From the IMG/VR virus record IMGVR_UViG_3300037277_000027, positions 1 through 52,322 of that record: DNA of 52,322 bases, one strand, 5' to 3'. The notes beneath the pieces were generated by a model. That model made no database searches, was not told the origin of the DNA, and saw only the letters and a list, made by a program, of their open reading frames with translations. The position numbers and the translations under genes were made by a program. Shown here one piece after another: positions 25,630 to 35,500 of the stretch. Each line of letters opens with the position of its first letter. The stretch's first letter is position 1. The DNA comes from a virus.

Positions 25630-26421
25630 ATGCTAACACAAACAGATATTTTAACTGCAGATAATAACCCTTATCTTGATAAGAGGATGCTAGATTCCGT
25701 AGCGATAATAGATGCCTTAGCTCTTGCCCAAACGCAAGAGCTAAGTTCAATTATAAAAAAATACAGTTCTGAAACATTGTCAGAAGTATCTCAACTTACA
25801 GTGTTTACTACCTTTATTTTAGACAACGTAGCCAACATGCAAAGAGATATTTATATAAAAACTATTTTAGATTCAATCGAAGATATAAGACATACAACCT
25901 TTGATGCTTTATCTGTAAATGAGCTTCAAGTGTTAATAAATACAATGGTAGCTACTTTAGACAAATCTAAAGTAGCATTAGAGTCAGCTTACGATTTACC
26001 GACGAATTCTATATCCATATATAATGATGCAAATATAGAACAAGGTATTGACTATGAGAACAAAAAGAATGATTCTCCAATTATTTTAAAATACTACGAA
26101 GGAAAGCTTTTCTTTAAAAAAGTTGTATCCATTGTTGAGGACTTTACAGTCACAAAATCTTTGTATGATGATATAGATTTTAGTGAACAATATTCATTTG
26201 TAGATAAGTTCAGCAATGTGCTGGATAGGAATACTAATGCTATGCAAAATAAAATACTTTTAAATAACAAACTAGATGAGATAATTGATTCCTGCACTGT
26301 TGCAGAGAGTGTATTCGCTGAGTATGCCCTCACTTCAAGACAGAGCAAGGATTTATTTCTTGGGAGAAAGTATAGTAAAATAAGAGAAGATATACTGATT
26401 GCATTGAAAAATCATTTATAA
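25630..26421 (+). CDS. Baseplate-region protein, unknown family
   Basis: 263 residues, almost wholly helical in the first 135 (LALAQTQELSSIIKKYSS, LQVLINTMVATLDKSK), with a short strand-rich section (PIILKYYEGKLFFKKVV) and another helical end. It starts after AAGGAGG, ten bases beyond the sigma factor stop. I find no family signature. The place between spike and gp25-like genes makes a baseplate or wedge accessory role plausible. Confidence 0.55.
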   Translation: MLTQTDILTADNNPYLDKRMLDSVAIIDALALAQTQELSSIIKKYSSETLSEVSQLTVFTTFILDNVANMQRDIYIKTILDSIEDIRHTTFDALSVNELQVLINTMVATLDKSKVALESAYDLPTNSISIYNDANIEQGIDYENKKNDSPIILKYYEGKLFFKKVVSIVEDFTVTKSLYDDIDFSEQYSFVDKFSNVLDRNTNAMQNKILLNNKLDEIIDSCTVAESVFAEYALTSRQSKDLFLGRKYSKIREDILIALKNHL

Positions 26422-26434
26422 AGGCGGTGATGAT

Positions 26435-27172
26435 ATGCTTAACACTCCAAAGATAGTATACTCTTGTGATCATAATATTATAGATTTGCTTAAGAATGTT
26501 GTGAGTGAGCAACACGCTAAAACCACTGGTGTTTATGATTTGATATGTGATGACGGTTTCGTTATAACTACAATAGTGGCTTTATATCAAACATCTGGAG
26601 ATACAACAAAAAGTTACTATGAAGATGTGAATTTTATTAAAAATCCAGACAATACATCTATAACTTGGATAACTCCAAGCAGTGTCCCATCTCCAGGAGA
26701 GATATACACCATAGAATACCTTAAAACTAAACTGAATTCTACTCAGTTCGAACCAGAAGACTGTCCTAGATGTGCGGCTACAGGATGGTATGTGGGACTG
26801 TTTGAAGAGAATGGTACTGTTGCAAAAAAAATTACTGGAATAACTAAACTTGTTCAAGGATACATTAAGATACTTTTAACTACTAAAGCTGGAAATTATG
26901 GCTCTACTCTTAAGGATATATCGGGAACCGAAGTTTACGATTCACAAGCATTATCATCAATGATTGTTGCCACTGTTTTAGAGTGTGAAACTAACTTTAG
27001 AGCATTGCAACTGACCGACATCAATGCCGGAGTGTTGATGAGCAATGCAGAAAAATTAAAGTCTGCAACCGTTAGTTCTGTAGAGTTTGATTCATCTGTG
27101 GGTGCGGTGTATTTATCAATAATACTTCTTAGTGAAGATAATACACAGTCCGTACTAAATTTAATGATATGA
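26435..27172 (+). CDS. Baseplate wedge protein, gp25-like C-terminal domain
   Basis: 245 residues. The N-terminal 100 form a beta domain. CPRC and TGWYVG near residue 110 resemble half of a zinc ribbon. The last 120 residues fit the gp25/gpW lysozyme-like wedge pattern: YIKILLTTKAGNYGSTL, a helix with AKL-type contacts, then SVEFDSSVGAVYLSIILL. It directly precedes the J-like wedge gene, as in P2-type and T4-type baseplates. Confidence 0.65.
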   Translation: MLNTPKIVYSCDHNIIDLLKNVVSEQHAKTTGVYDLICDDGFVITTIVALYQTSGDTTKSYYEDVNFIKNPDNTSITWITPSSVPSPGEIYTIEYLKTKLNSTQFEPEDCPRCAATGWYVGLFEENGTVAKKITGITKLVQGYIKILLTTKAGNYGSTLKDISGTEVYDSQALSSMIVATVLECETNFRALQLTDINAGVLMSNAEKLKSATVSSVEFDSSVGAVYLSIILLSEDNTQSVLNLMI

Positions 27173-27183
27173 GGTGATAGGCT

Positions 27184-28953
27184 ATGGCATCCGTAAACGT
27201 TCTTGATTTTAATACATTTGTAAGAAGCTATATGATATACAGTATCAAAAAATATATACCTGACCTTGATACTTCGGATAATTCAGCTTTTGACGATTTG
27301 TTTGTGAAGCCAATGCTTCAAATACTTCCTCCAGTTAGTGATACAGTTACAAGCCTTGAATTCAAGATGAACTTAGATAATGCTCCTAACATGACTGTGG
27401 AAGATTTGGATGAGATAGGCAACGGGAATTACTTAATACCTAGGCTTGCTGGTAGCAAAGCTACAGCTGCTGTGACTTTGTCTTACCTAAAGGTTGATCC
27501 GAACAATAACTTAATAATACCTGCTGGCACAACTTTTACAACCGACTCTGGACTCCAGTACCAAGTAAGCCAAAAATATGAGTTCACACCGACTGAGCTT
27601 ATGACAAAATATAATGTGTCTCGCACAACATACGATGTTGTCGTCCCTGCCGAAGCTATTGAAGTAGGCACAGCTTACAATGTAAGTGAAAATCAAATAA
27701 AAAACACAACTACAAAGCTCGGGATAACTCTCGCAAGTATCACAAACAAAGTGCCTGTCACTGACGGTGTAGACTCAGAAACTAACATAGATTATGCTCA
27801 AAGACTCAGAGAATACTATGTATCAAGACAACTAGGGACTAAACCTGGATACAAACAGTTTATATTCTCTAATTTTTCCGAGGTCAACGATATCTACATC
27901 GCAGGCTTTGGGGACGATGAAATGATGAGAGACATAGTCACAGTTGTAAGAAATGGAATTCCACAAACAATGCACATTGGGGGCAAGGTTGATTTTTATA
28001 TAAAAGGCTCTATATTCTCATCAACATCCACAACGTTAACGCTGAACACAGGTAAGCTTAAACTGTCTCAACCCTATAGTCTGATTAGTGCAGGAAGTAT
28101 CACTATAGACAACTTAGGAGATAACTTAAAAACACCTGTTGGAGCATATACAGTAGGTTCTTCAAACGATGCATATATTACTCTTGATAATACAGGGAAT
28201 CAATCCTATGACCCAGCGCTTGTCAATCAGATTAAAGTTACCTATACCTATACTGGAGGATTGGCTCCAATGGAAGAAATCTTCCAAGTAGGTTTGACTC
28301 AAACTAATTTAGATTCTCCATTTAAGAGTATCATACTTGTTTATGAGTCAAACAATGACTCAGTGACTTATGATATTACAAAATATCAGATACTGAGATA
28401 CGATTTGTATGGCAATCCAATAACATTACCAACAGATACTTACTACGGAACATCTCAAGAGTCAGTTAAGTTTCATTGGACAGACATGGATCTTGTTATT
28501 AATGGAACTCCAATAACTATAAGCTATACAACAAATAAGACCTTAAATGACTTGAAAGTGGCTTTTAATGTATCTGAGAATAGAATAATCACTACGGACT
28601 TATTGTTTAAGGAAGCGACACCTTTGTTTATAAATATCGCTTTCGGTGTTAAACTAAGAAGTGGGCAGACTCTCGATGATGTCAAGATAGCGTCTATCAA
28701 CAATTCCATAGCAAATTATTTTAGTATTTTAGCTATGGGGAGTAAAGTGGACGAATCTGATATTATTGGTAATCTGTATAAGGATGCTTCAGTCAATACT
28801 TTTTTAGAATATATAATGTTACCTTTTGATAGCTTTTATGTAGCCACAGACCCAGCAGCACCAATAACACCTCAGAGAGATGGAACATTTATAAAGTCCA
28901 CAAACTTGCAATATCCATCGCTTAATAAGGTATCAATCACAGCAATTCCATAA
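27184..28953 (+). CDS. Baseplate wedge protein, J-like (gp6-like)
   Basis: 589 residues with the baseplate-J order: helical N-terminus, YLIPRLAGSKATAAVTLSYL, PAGTTFTTDSGLQY, then VPAEAIEVGTAYNVSENQI, and DGVDSETNIDYAQRLREYY. The C-terminal strand TPLFINIAFGVKL followed by helix is also typical. J proteins dimerise to form the wedge ring that clasps the hub. The middle (residues 270-430) is a longer beta insertion than in small baseplates. Confidence 0.85.
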   Translation: MASVNVLDFNTFVRSYMIYSIKKYIPDLDTSDNSAFDDLFVKPMLQILPPVSDTVTSLEFKMNLDNAPNMTVEDLDEIGNGNYLIPRLAGSKATAAVTLSYLKVDPNNNLIIPAGTTFTTDSGLQYQVSQKYEFTPTELMTKYNVSRTTYDVVVPAEAIEVGTAYNVSENQIKNTTTKLGITLASITNKVPVTDGVDSETNIDYAQRLREYYVSRQLGTKPGYKQFIFSNFSEVNDIYIAGFGDDEMMRDIVTVVRNGIPQTMHIGGKVDFYIKGSIFSSTSTTLTLNTGKLKLSQPYSLISAGSITIDNLGDNLKTPVGAYTVGSSNDAYITLDNTGNQSYDPALVNQIKVTYTYTGGLAPMEEIFQVGLTQTNLDSPFKSIILVYESNNDSVTYDITKYQILRYDLYGNPITLPTDTYYGTSQESVKFHWTDMDLVINGTPITISYTTNKTLNDLKVAFNVSENRIITTDLLFKEATPLFINIAFGVKLRSGQTLDDVKIASINNSIANYFSILAMGSKVDESDIIGNLYKDASVNTFLEYIMLPFDSFYVATDPAAPITPQRDGTFIKSTNLQYPSLNKVSITAIP

Positions 28954-28964
28954 GGAGTGAGCAT

Positions 28965-30533
28965 ATGGATCTTTCAAATTTTTATAAAGATTTTTCTTTT
29001 AAGTATGAGCATTTTGAAGCTTTATTTCAAATTTACTCAGACCTTATGCTTGCTACTAATGACTACATAGAGCAAGTTAAAAGAAATACAGTTATACCTG
29101 ACATAGAGACATATAGGATATTCCCTTTCCAGAGAATCCTTGCAGATAGTGCTACTTATGTTTTAGAAGAAGTTCTTGATGATACAAGGGTTGTAACGAA
29201 ACTTGGACTTGGAAGTATCACTTTAACACAAAGAGTTATTAACTGGAATACAGGACTTATCACAAAAGACCAGAAGATTGATGCTCTCAGTCTTCTTAAT
29301 CTTTATATTCCTCTTGCTGCAATAAGGGGTTATCCTAATGAGCCTTCTTACAATGTTATTGATTTTTCTTTTTTTGATGGAGAGAAAAAATTAGGCAGAA
29401 ATGCTGACTTTGTTTTGCAGTCAAACAGAATTTATCTCCTTGATGAAATAGCAAAGAAGACACAGGGCAAATATCTAGTAATGACTAACATTGCTATAGA
29501 CCTTAGAGAACCAGAAGACCTTATAGGTAAATTCGTAGACATCCAGTATAACGATGGACTTACTAAGAATGAATACAATGAGATTGTTAAGGCCTTAATT
29601 GTTTCGGCTCTTGGTGGTCCTACAATTGCCAATTTAAAGAAAGCTATCCGTTCCATATCAGGCTTTGACCAAGCCGATTTATATGACAAATACGTTGCAG
29701 ATCCAGTAAAACAAAAAAGATGGACTAAAGTTAACTACACAGAATTTGACTTTGTTGTAGTCTTTCCAGAAGAATATTCTGCTCATACGGATAAGCTACA
29801 AATAGTCATTGATTATTTAAAGATGGTAAAACCTGCGTACACTAAGTTCTTTATTGTTTTGCAGTCTTTGTACAGTGATTTGTATAACATCTTACTTAAA
29901 GCTAATGATGCTGAGCATTTAGATGTTATTCGTGAACTAGGGGAAGATACTTTTACAAATCCAGTCTTTGATGAAGTATTGCCAGACTTGCTCAGAGATG
30001 CTTTCGACGAAATCTACGCCCCTATAGCTCCAATTGCTCAAGCATATTATCTTAATGGCCCAGAGAGATTAAACCAAGGCGTATTCACATTCAATGAAAT
30101 ATTTGTCAGTACACAAGATTGGAACTTTGATTACGTTAAGGAACACACTGATGAAATTTATGCTGGTGCAGATGATGAAAGTCATACAGTTATGACGGAC
30201 AACGCAGACGATGCATATACTGCAGTTATTGCAGACTCAGAGTTAGACATTGTCAAAGAAGATATAGAGGAAACATATTCCACCGTTATTTTGGAGGAAA
30301 GCTCTGAGACTTTAGCCGAAGTCTTCTCCGATAATTACACTGGTGCAGAAGACGAGGAGCAATCCACCTTGGTTGAAACTCCTACAGAAGAAAGTTATAA
30401 TAATAGTGACGACACTTATGTCTTATCAACGGCACTCAATACTACGCCACACTACAGGTTAAACGGACCCCAAAGATTGAATGTTGACCTGATGATTGAT
30501 AGAATTACAGATACAGAAACCTACAATTATTAA
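28965..30533 (+). CDS. Baseplate/tail protein with acidic insert between two LNGPxRLN motifs
   Basis: 522 residues. The first 330 are mixed alpha/beta with YPNEPSYNVIDFSFFDG and GKFVDIQYNDGL, and occupy the position of I-type wedge proteins that connect baseplate and fibres. YYLNGPERLNQG near residue 362 and YRLNGPQRLNVD near residue 500 are matching motifs seen in tail fibre attachment proteins. Between them about 120 residues are very acidic with recurring D/E-x-x-Y units. The motif pair may anchor two fibre elements. Role inferred from position and motifs. Confidence 0.6.
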   Translation: MDLSNFYKDFSFKYEHFEALFQIYSDLMLATNDYIEQVKRNTVIPDIETYRIFPFQRILADSATYVLEEVLDDTRVVTKLGLGSITLTQRVINWNTGLITKDQKIDALSLLNLYIPLAAIRGYPNEPSYNVIDFSFFDGEKKLGRNADFVLQSNRIYLLDEIAKKTQGKYLVMTNIAIDLREPEDLIGKFVDIQYNDGLTKNEYNEIVKALIVSALGGPTIANLKKAIRSISGFDQADLYDKYVADPVKQKRWTKVNYTEFDFVVVFPEEYSAHTDKLQIVIDYLKMVKPAYTKFFIVLQSLYSDLYNILLKANDAEHLDVIRELGEDTFTNPVFDEVLPDLLRDAFDEIYAPIAPIAQAYYLNGPERLNQGVFTFNEIFVSTQDWNFDYVKEHTDEIYAGADDESHTVMTDNADDAYTAVIADSELDIVKEDIEETYSTVILEESSETLAEVFSDNYTGAEDEEQSTLVETPTEESYNNSDDTYVLSTALNTTPHYRLNGPQRLNVDLMIDRITDTETYNY

Positions 30534-30548
30534 AAGGAGGTATGAACT

Positions 30549-31139
30549 ATGGCTTTTTCAGATAAAAGAGTGAAACAAATCGTTGATGACAGCGCACTAA
30601 AAGCTAGAGATATTAATGAAGAAAGAGCTCACTCAGGGATAATAGGTGAAGTTACTGATTATCTTATTTATGCTGACGGAAGAAGAGAGTTAGCTCGTCC
30701 AGTTGACCACAACTTGATAGTAAATAACTGTTCTGTGTTAATTGCGTGTCTAATGAAAGGTGAAGTAGGATATTCAGGAGCCGCATACTGGGCAGTAGGT
30801 TCGGGAAGTGATACTTGGAGTGATACAGTACCTCCGTCCCCACTCATTACAGACTCACAACTCACAGCAGAAACATATCGCAAAGCTATCGTACCAGCTA
30901 CAGACATTGTGTTCTTGGATAGCTCAAACGTTGTTTCTGCAACACCTACAAACAAGATTCAAATAACAGTGACATTCTTCGAAATAGAAGCTAATGGCCC
31001 ACTTAGAGAGTTCGCAATATTTGGTGGTCTTGCTAGTTCAACATTAAATAGTGGATTCATGATAAATCATAAAATACATCCACTTATCTACAAAACAAAT
31101 GCATTACAACTTGAAAGGATTCTGCGCATAACTTTCTAA
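30549..31139 (+). CDS. Tail fibre / baseplate attachment protein
   Basis: 196 residues: helical N-terminus then a beta domain with YWAVGSGSDTW, ITVTFFEIEANGPLREFAIF and a C-terminal ALQLERILRITF. The last two elements match a fold common in short fibre-anchoring proteins (asymmetry FGG followed by R-x-x-R-I-T-F). It begins after AAAGGAGG and lies at the border between baseplate and fibre genes. Confidence 0.6.
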   Translation: MAFSDKRVKQIVDDSALKARDINEERAHSGIIGEVTDYLIYADGRRELARPVDHNLIVNNCSVLIACLMKGEVGYSGAAYWAVGSGSDTWSDTVPPSPLITDSQLTAETYRKAIVPATDIVFLDSSNVVSATPTNKIQITVTFFEIEANGPLREFAIFGGLASSTLNSGFMINHKIHPLIYKTNALQLERILRITF

Positions 31140-31156
31140 GAAGGGAGGATAAATAG

Positions 31157-32533
31157 ATGCCTAATTTTACGTATTACAGTAACTTTGACCCCAATGCAGC
31201 TATTGAGTCAGTAAAATATGCCTCTAATGCATTAGTTCTTGAAGTTGAACTCAATGAAGCTCAGAACATTCTTGATAATAAGATTAAAACTCTTATCAAA
31301 GATAGATTTGGAGATGGCTTCTACAAGACAGGTAGCACTCTTACTTACTCAGGCGGGAATGTTACTCTTTCTAATGACAAGGCCTTCGCTAGTGGAGATA
31401 TAGTTACAATTTCATCATTGACACTTGCTCTTGCAACGGGCGAAAGTGCTTACCTTGATGTCTGGGAACAAGAACTTAATTATACTAACACTATCAAAAA
31501 ATATGGTAACCAACAAGAAGCAAACACTATCACTAACTATATACAAGATGCTAGAACAGGTGAAGAAACAACAAGACGTACTCAGGTTCAATACAATATA
31601 GTGAAGACAACTGGAGTTTCTGGACATACCTACTTGCCTTTGTGCTCTATTGTGTCTGGTTCTCTTGTTGACAACAGAGTCATAGTTGGTAGTTTAGGGA
31701 GCGGAGGTTCTGGTTCTACCAAGAAGCTTTATAGTTCATTCACTGCAACGTTAGCAGGAACTACAAATTGCTTGATAAATCAGCCTGATTACAACCCAAC
31801 CACAGATTATTTAGATGTATTCTACCAAGGTGGAAAACAAACACCAGGAACACATTATACTTTAAATGCTAACAATATCTCCATAGATCTGGCTTTTTCA
31901 ATAGGTGTAGGGGAAGTTATCAATTTTGAAGTAGTTAAAAATATTGCTGTTAGTACTTCGTCAGGAATTGTAATATCTTCGTACCGTAATTCAGTGACGA
32001 CTTCTGGAGCTCAGAGTACAGTAACTATCGGTATTCCTCAGTTCAATCCGACAACAGACTTACTTACTGTTGCTGCAAACACAACACTCCCTCTTCAATC
32101 TGACTTCACTGTCACAGGGACGGGCTCTTCGTCAGCAATAGTTAAAGCATCTGGAACATGGGCTAGTGGTACTCAGTTCGATTTCTTAGTGATAAAGAAT
32201 GTTATTCAGTCTGCAACCGTTGATGGTTCTATACTTGTTGCAGGAACTGTTCCTGTGAGTGCTTTGAATGATGAATTACAAAGCAGACTTGAAGTTTCAA
32301 TAAGCACTTACAGGTCTGCAAAAGATTCTAATGGTAAATTCACTCAAATTGATAAAAAAAGGTCCAATGGAACTTTATTTTCAAGATCAATATTATCCGG
32401 TGGTACAAGTCCTCTGTATACATCAAGGACAGAAACTCTTTATGCTACAAATGGCTCGACAGTCACAGGGACTAAAATATATACACTCAGCTATGACTCA
32501 GACGGAGATATGATAAGCGAGGTGTTAAACTAA
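31157..32533 (+). CDS. Fibre base protein with repeated beta domains
   Basis: 458 residues. The N-terminal ELNEAQNILDNKIKTLIKD is like the helical anchors of baseplate-bound fibre proteins. From about residue 190 there are two copies of a domain of about 75 residues (YNPTTDYLDVFYQGG and FNPTTDLLTVAANTT, each ending FxxxVIKN or FEVVKN). The C-terminal 110 residues resemble a trimeric intertwined stem (LFSRSILSGG). Its stop overlaps the next start by one base (TAATG), so the two are translationally coupled. Confidence 0.6.
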   Translation: MPNFTYYSNFDPNAAIESVKYASNALVLEVELNEAQNILDNKIKTLIKDRFGDGFYKTGSTLTYSGGNVTLSNDKAFASGDIVTISSLTLALATGESAYLDVWEQELNYTNTIKKYGNQQEANTITNYIQDARTGEETTRRTQVQYNIVKTTGVSGHTYLPLCSIVSGSLVDNRVIVGSLGSGGSGSTKKLYSSFTATLAGTTNCLINQPDYNPTTDYLDVFYQGGKQTPGTHYTLNANNISIDLAFSIGVGEVINFEVVKNIAVSTSSGIVISSYRNSVTTSGAQSTVTIGIPQFNPTTDLLTVAANTTLPLQSDFTVTGTGSSSAIVKASGTWASGTQFDFLVIKNVIQSATVDGSILVAGTVPVSALNDELQSRLEVSISTYRSAKDSNGKFTQIDKKRSNGTLFSRSILSGGTSPLYTSRTETLYATNGSTVTGTKIYTLSYDSDGDMISEVLN

Positions 32534-35500
32534 TGGGCGATAAAAATATTCTATATGAACACGGTATCGTTGGTGGTGGAATCAATTCGAGTACCGTTAG
32601 AGGGTATAAAAAGCAAATAGCCAATCTTACATCTATTGCAGATATATACGACAGAGTCCCTTCTGGAGCGCAAGCTGTTATGTATGATTTGTTTGACGGA
32701 ACAAACGACAGATCTGCTGGGCTCATAGAGAATTATAAAGGGATAGCTCAGTCGGCATATAGTTCTGGAACTTCAACGTTCACTGTTGACACTGTTACTG
32801 GCTTGGCTGTTGGCGAAGAAGTCACTGTTCAAGATGACGTAAATAAAGAAGTTAAAATTGTTCAGAGTTTTGCAGCAGGCACTACTGGAATAAATGTCGG
32901 AGGAGCAAAAACTGTTACTGCTACAGGAGCGACAGTTGCTACAAGTGGAACATTTTCTAGGACTGCAAAAACCATGACAGCAGTTGGTAATGCTCAAATA
33001 GCTACAGCTCAATCTGTTATAGGGTCTTCAAGTATATTTCTTGATGGGTCTGGGGATTACGTTACAGCTCCAGACGATAATGACTGGAATTTAGGTACTT
33101 TTGATTTTACATTAAGTGCTTATGTTAAATTCGCAGCATTGCCCTCAACGTTGACAGCTATGACTATATTTTCTCAGTATGCAGATACAAATAATTATTG
33201 GAGAACAGAAATATATAATAATGCAGGAACATATCAGATTAGCTTTGTAGCCAGATCTGGAGGTACTTTGCTAATTAACAATACTCAAAACATAACTTTG
33301 ACTACTAATACTTGGTATCATTACGAGGTTTGTAGGACAGGAACTGTTTTAAAATACTTCTTAAATGGTATTCAGCAAGGAGCAGATGTACCCTTTAACT
33401 TCACACTTCCAGATGTGGCAAGTACACTATCTATAGGCAGATACAACTCTGTTGTAGGCAATGAATATTACGTTAATGGATACTTGGATGAGATGCATAT
33501 TTCCAGAGGTATTGCTCGCCATACGTCAACGTTTACACCGTCAGTTGTGGCTACTATCCCTGATCCGTATACAGTGCTTTTGCTTCATTGCGAAGGAACT
33601 AATGGCTCAACAACTTTCACTGACGACAATACAACGTATACAGTGCCTCCTAAGTTTGGAGCTGGGATGGCTACAATTGGAGCATCGGCGCAATATCTAA
33701 GCACTCCGCACAGCACAGACTTATCTCTGACTACAGGGGACTGGACTATAGAAGGGTGGCTTTTTGGTCAAGCTTCAATAAGTAAGATTCTTGTTCACAA
33801 AGGTAGCAACGGTTCCGCAGGGACATATTCTTTCATATTGTTTATTGATAGTGGAAATCTTTTAGATTTTCAGCTTTATGATGGTGTTGAAAAATCTGTG
33901 AATATAGCAAGAGCCTCTGTATTAACAACTGGATGGAACCATGTCGCTGTTGTGCGTTCTGGCAACACAGTAACAATGTATGTTAATGGTGTTAGCGTAG
34001 GAACACCTCTCACTGGTGTAGGAACATTATCTGATAATGCGGCATGGCCTTTGTCTATAGGTGGAGCATCTTATGCTTCAATATATTCAATAAATAGTTA
34101 TTTAGATGAGTTCCGAATATCAAAAGGAATCGCAAGATACACAGCAAATTTTACACCACCATCCTTGCCAAGCACAACAGACACATATACTAAGCTTCTT
34201 TTGCACATGGATGGAACGAATGGTTCCACATCATTCCCAGACTCTAGCGAGCAAGTTGGTACAGGAACTACAGTAACGTTTACAGCGGCAACAACAAATT
34301 CTTACAAAAATAAAGCTGTGGTGTATCGTTCACTTTATAATATTTCCAATTACAAGCTCAAAATGGGAGACTGGGCAAGTCTTAGAGCTTTTGGTGGGAA
34401 GACAGTTACTGCTGTTGGAGATGCTAAAATTGCAACGACCACACCACTTAGGCTCGCCACAAAAACAGTGACACCAGTAAATGTAACAACTATTACCAGT
34501 GGCGCAGTTAGAGGGGCTAAAACATTAACACCTCATGGTAATGCTCAAGTGTCAACATCACAGTTTAAGTTAGGGACAGGATCAGCACTTCTTGACGGTA
34601 CTGGGGACTATATTTCAACACCAGACCATACAGATTTCGACTTCGGCTCTAGCGACTTTACTATAAGATGCTTTATTTATCCTGTAGCTAAAGGCTCTAT
34701 GATTGTGACTCACGGTGGTGCAGGGTATGCTTCTGCAAATCAAATAGGTTGGTACTTTCAGATAGATGTAAACTCTTTGACATTCGCAAAAATAGATACG
34801 TACAACGGAAGTCCAGTGTCCTCAACATTTTCATACACAGTTCCTCTCAGTCAGTGGACACACTTGGAAGTTGTGAGAACTGGAAACACACTGAAATTAT
34901 TTGTAGATGGAACACAACAGGGTGGAGATAAAGCTTTTACTGGCTCTATAGTGGACTCAACACAGATATTATCTATTGGTAGTGATATGGATGGCAACGG
35001 TGGATTCAATGGTTACATTGATGAATTAGAGATATCTAAAGGGATAGCAAGACATACTACAAATTTCACTCCGCCAACAACAGCATTAACATCAGATCAA
35101 TATACTGTTCTTTTAATGCACTCAGATGGTACTAATGGCTCGACTACATTTGCAGATGACGTGACTGGAGGAACTATAGGACCTAAATTTGGTACTGCAA
35201 TGGCGACATTTGATGGAACAGGTGATTACTTGTCAGTTCCAGACAGTACAGACTTCGCATTCACCAATGGCAACTTTACAATGGAAGGTTGGGTATGGCT
35301 AGGTTCCTTACCTTCAACCAGTGTCGATATGATGGTCTTTACACAAAAGACAGCATATAACTCGAACAATCAGATATCTGTATATATCAGTAATCTTGCA
35401 GGTGTCATGAACATGAGGACAATATTCACATATGATGGAGTTACTGGAATTTCTCACAACACTCCGATACCTAGCATAAATGCTAACACTTGGTATCACA

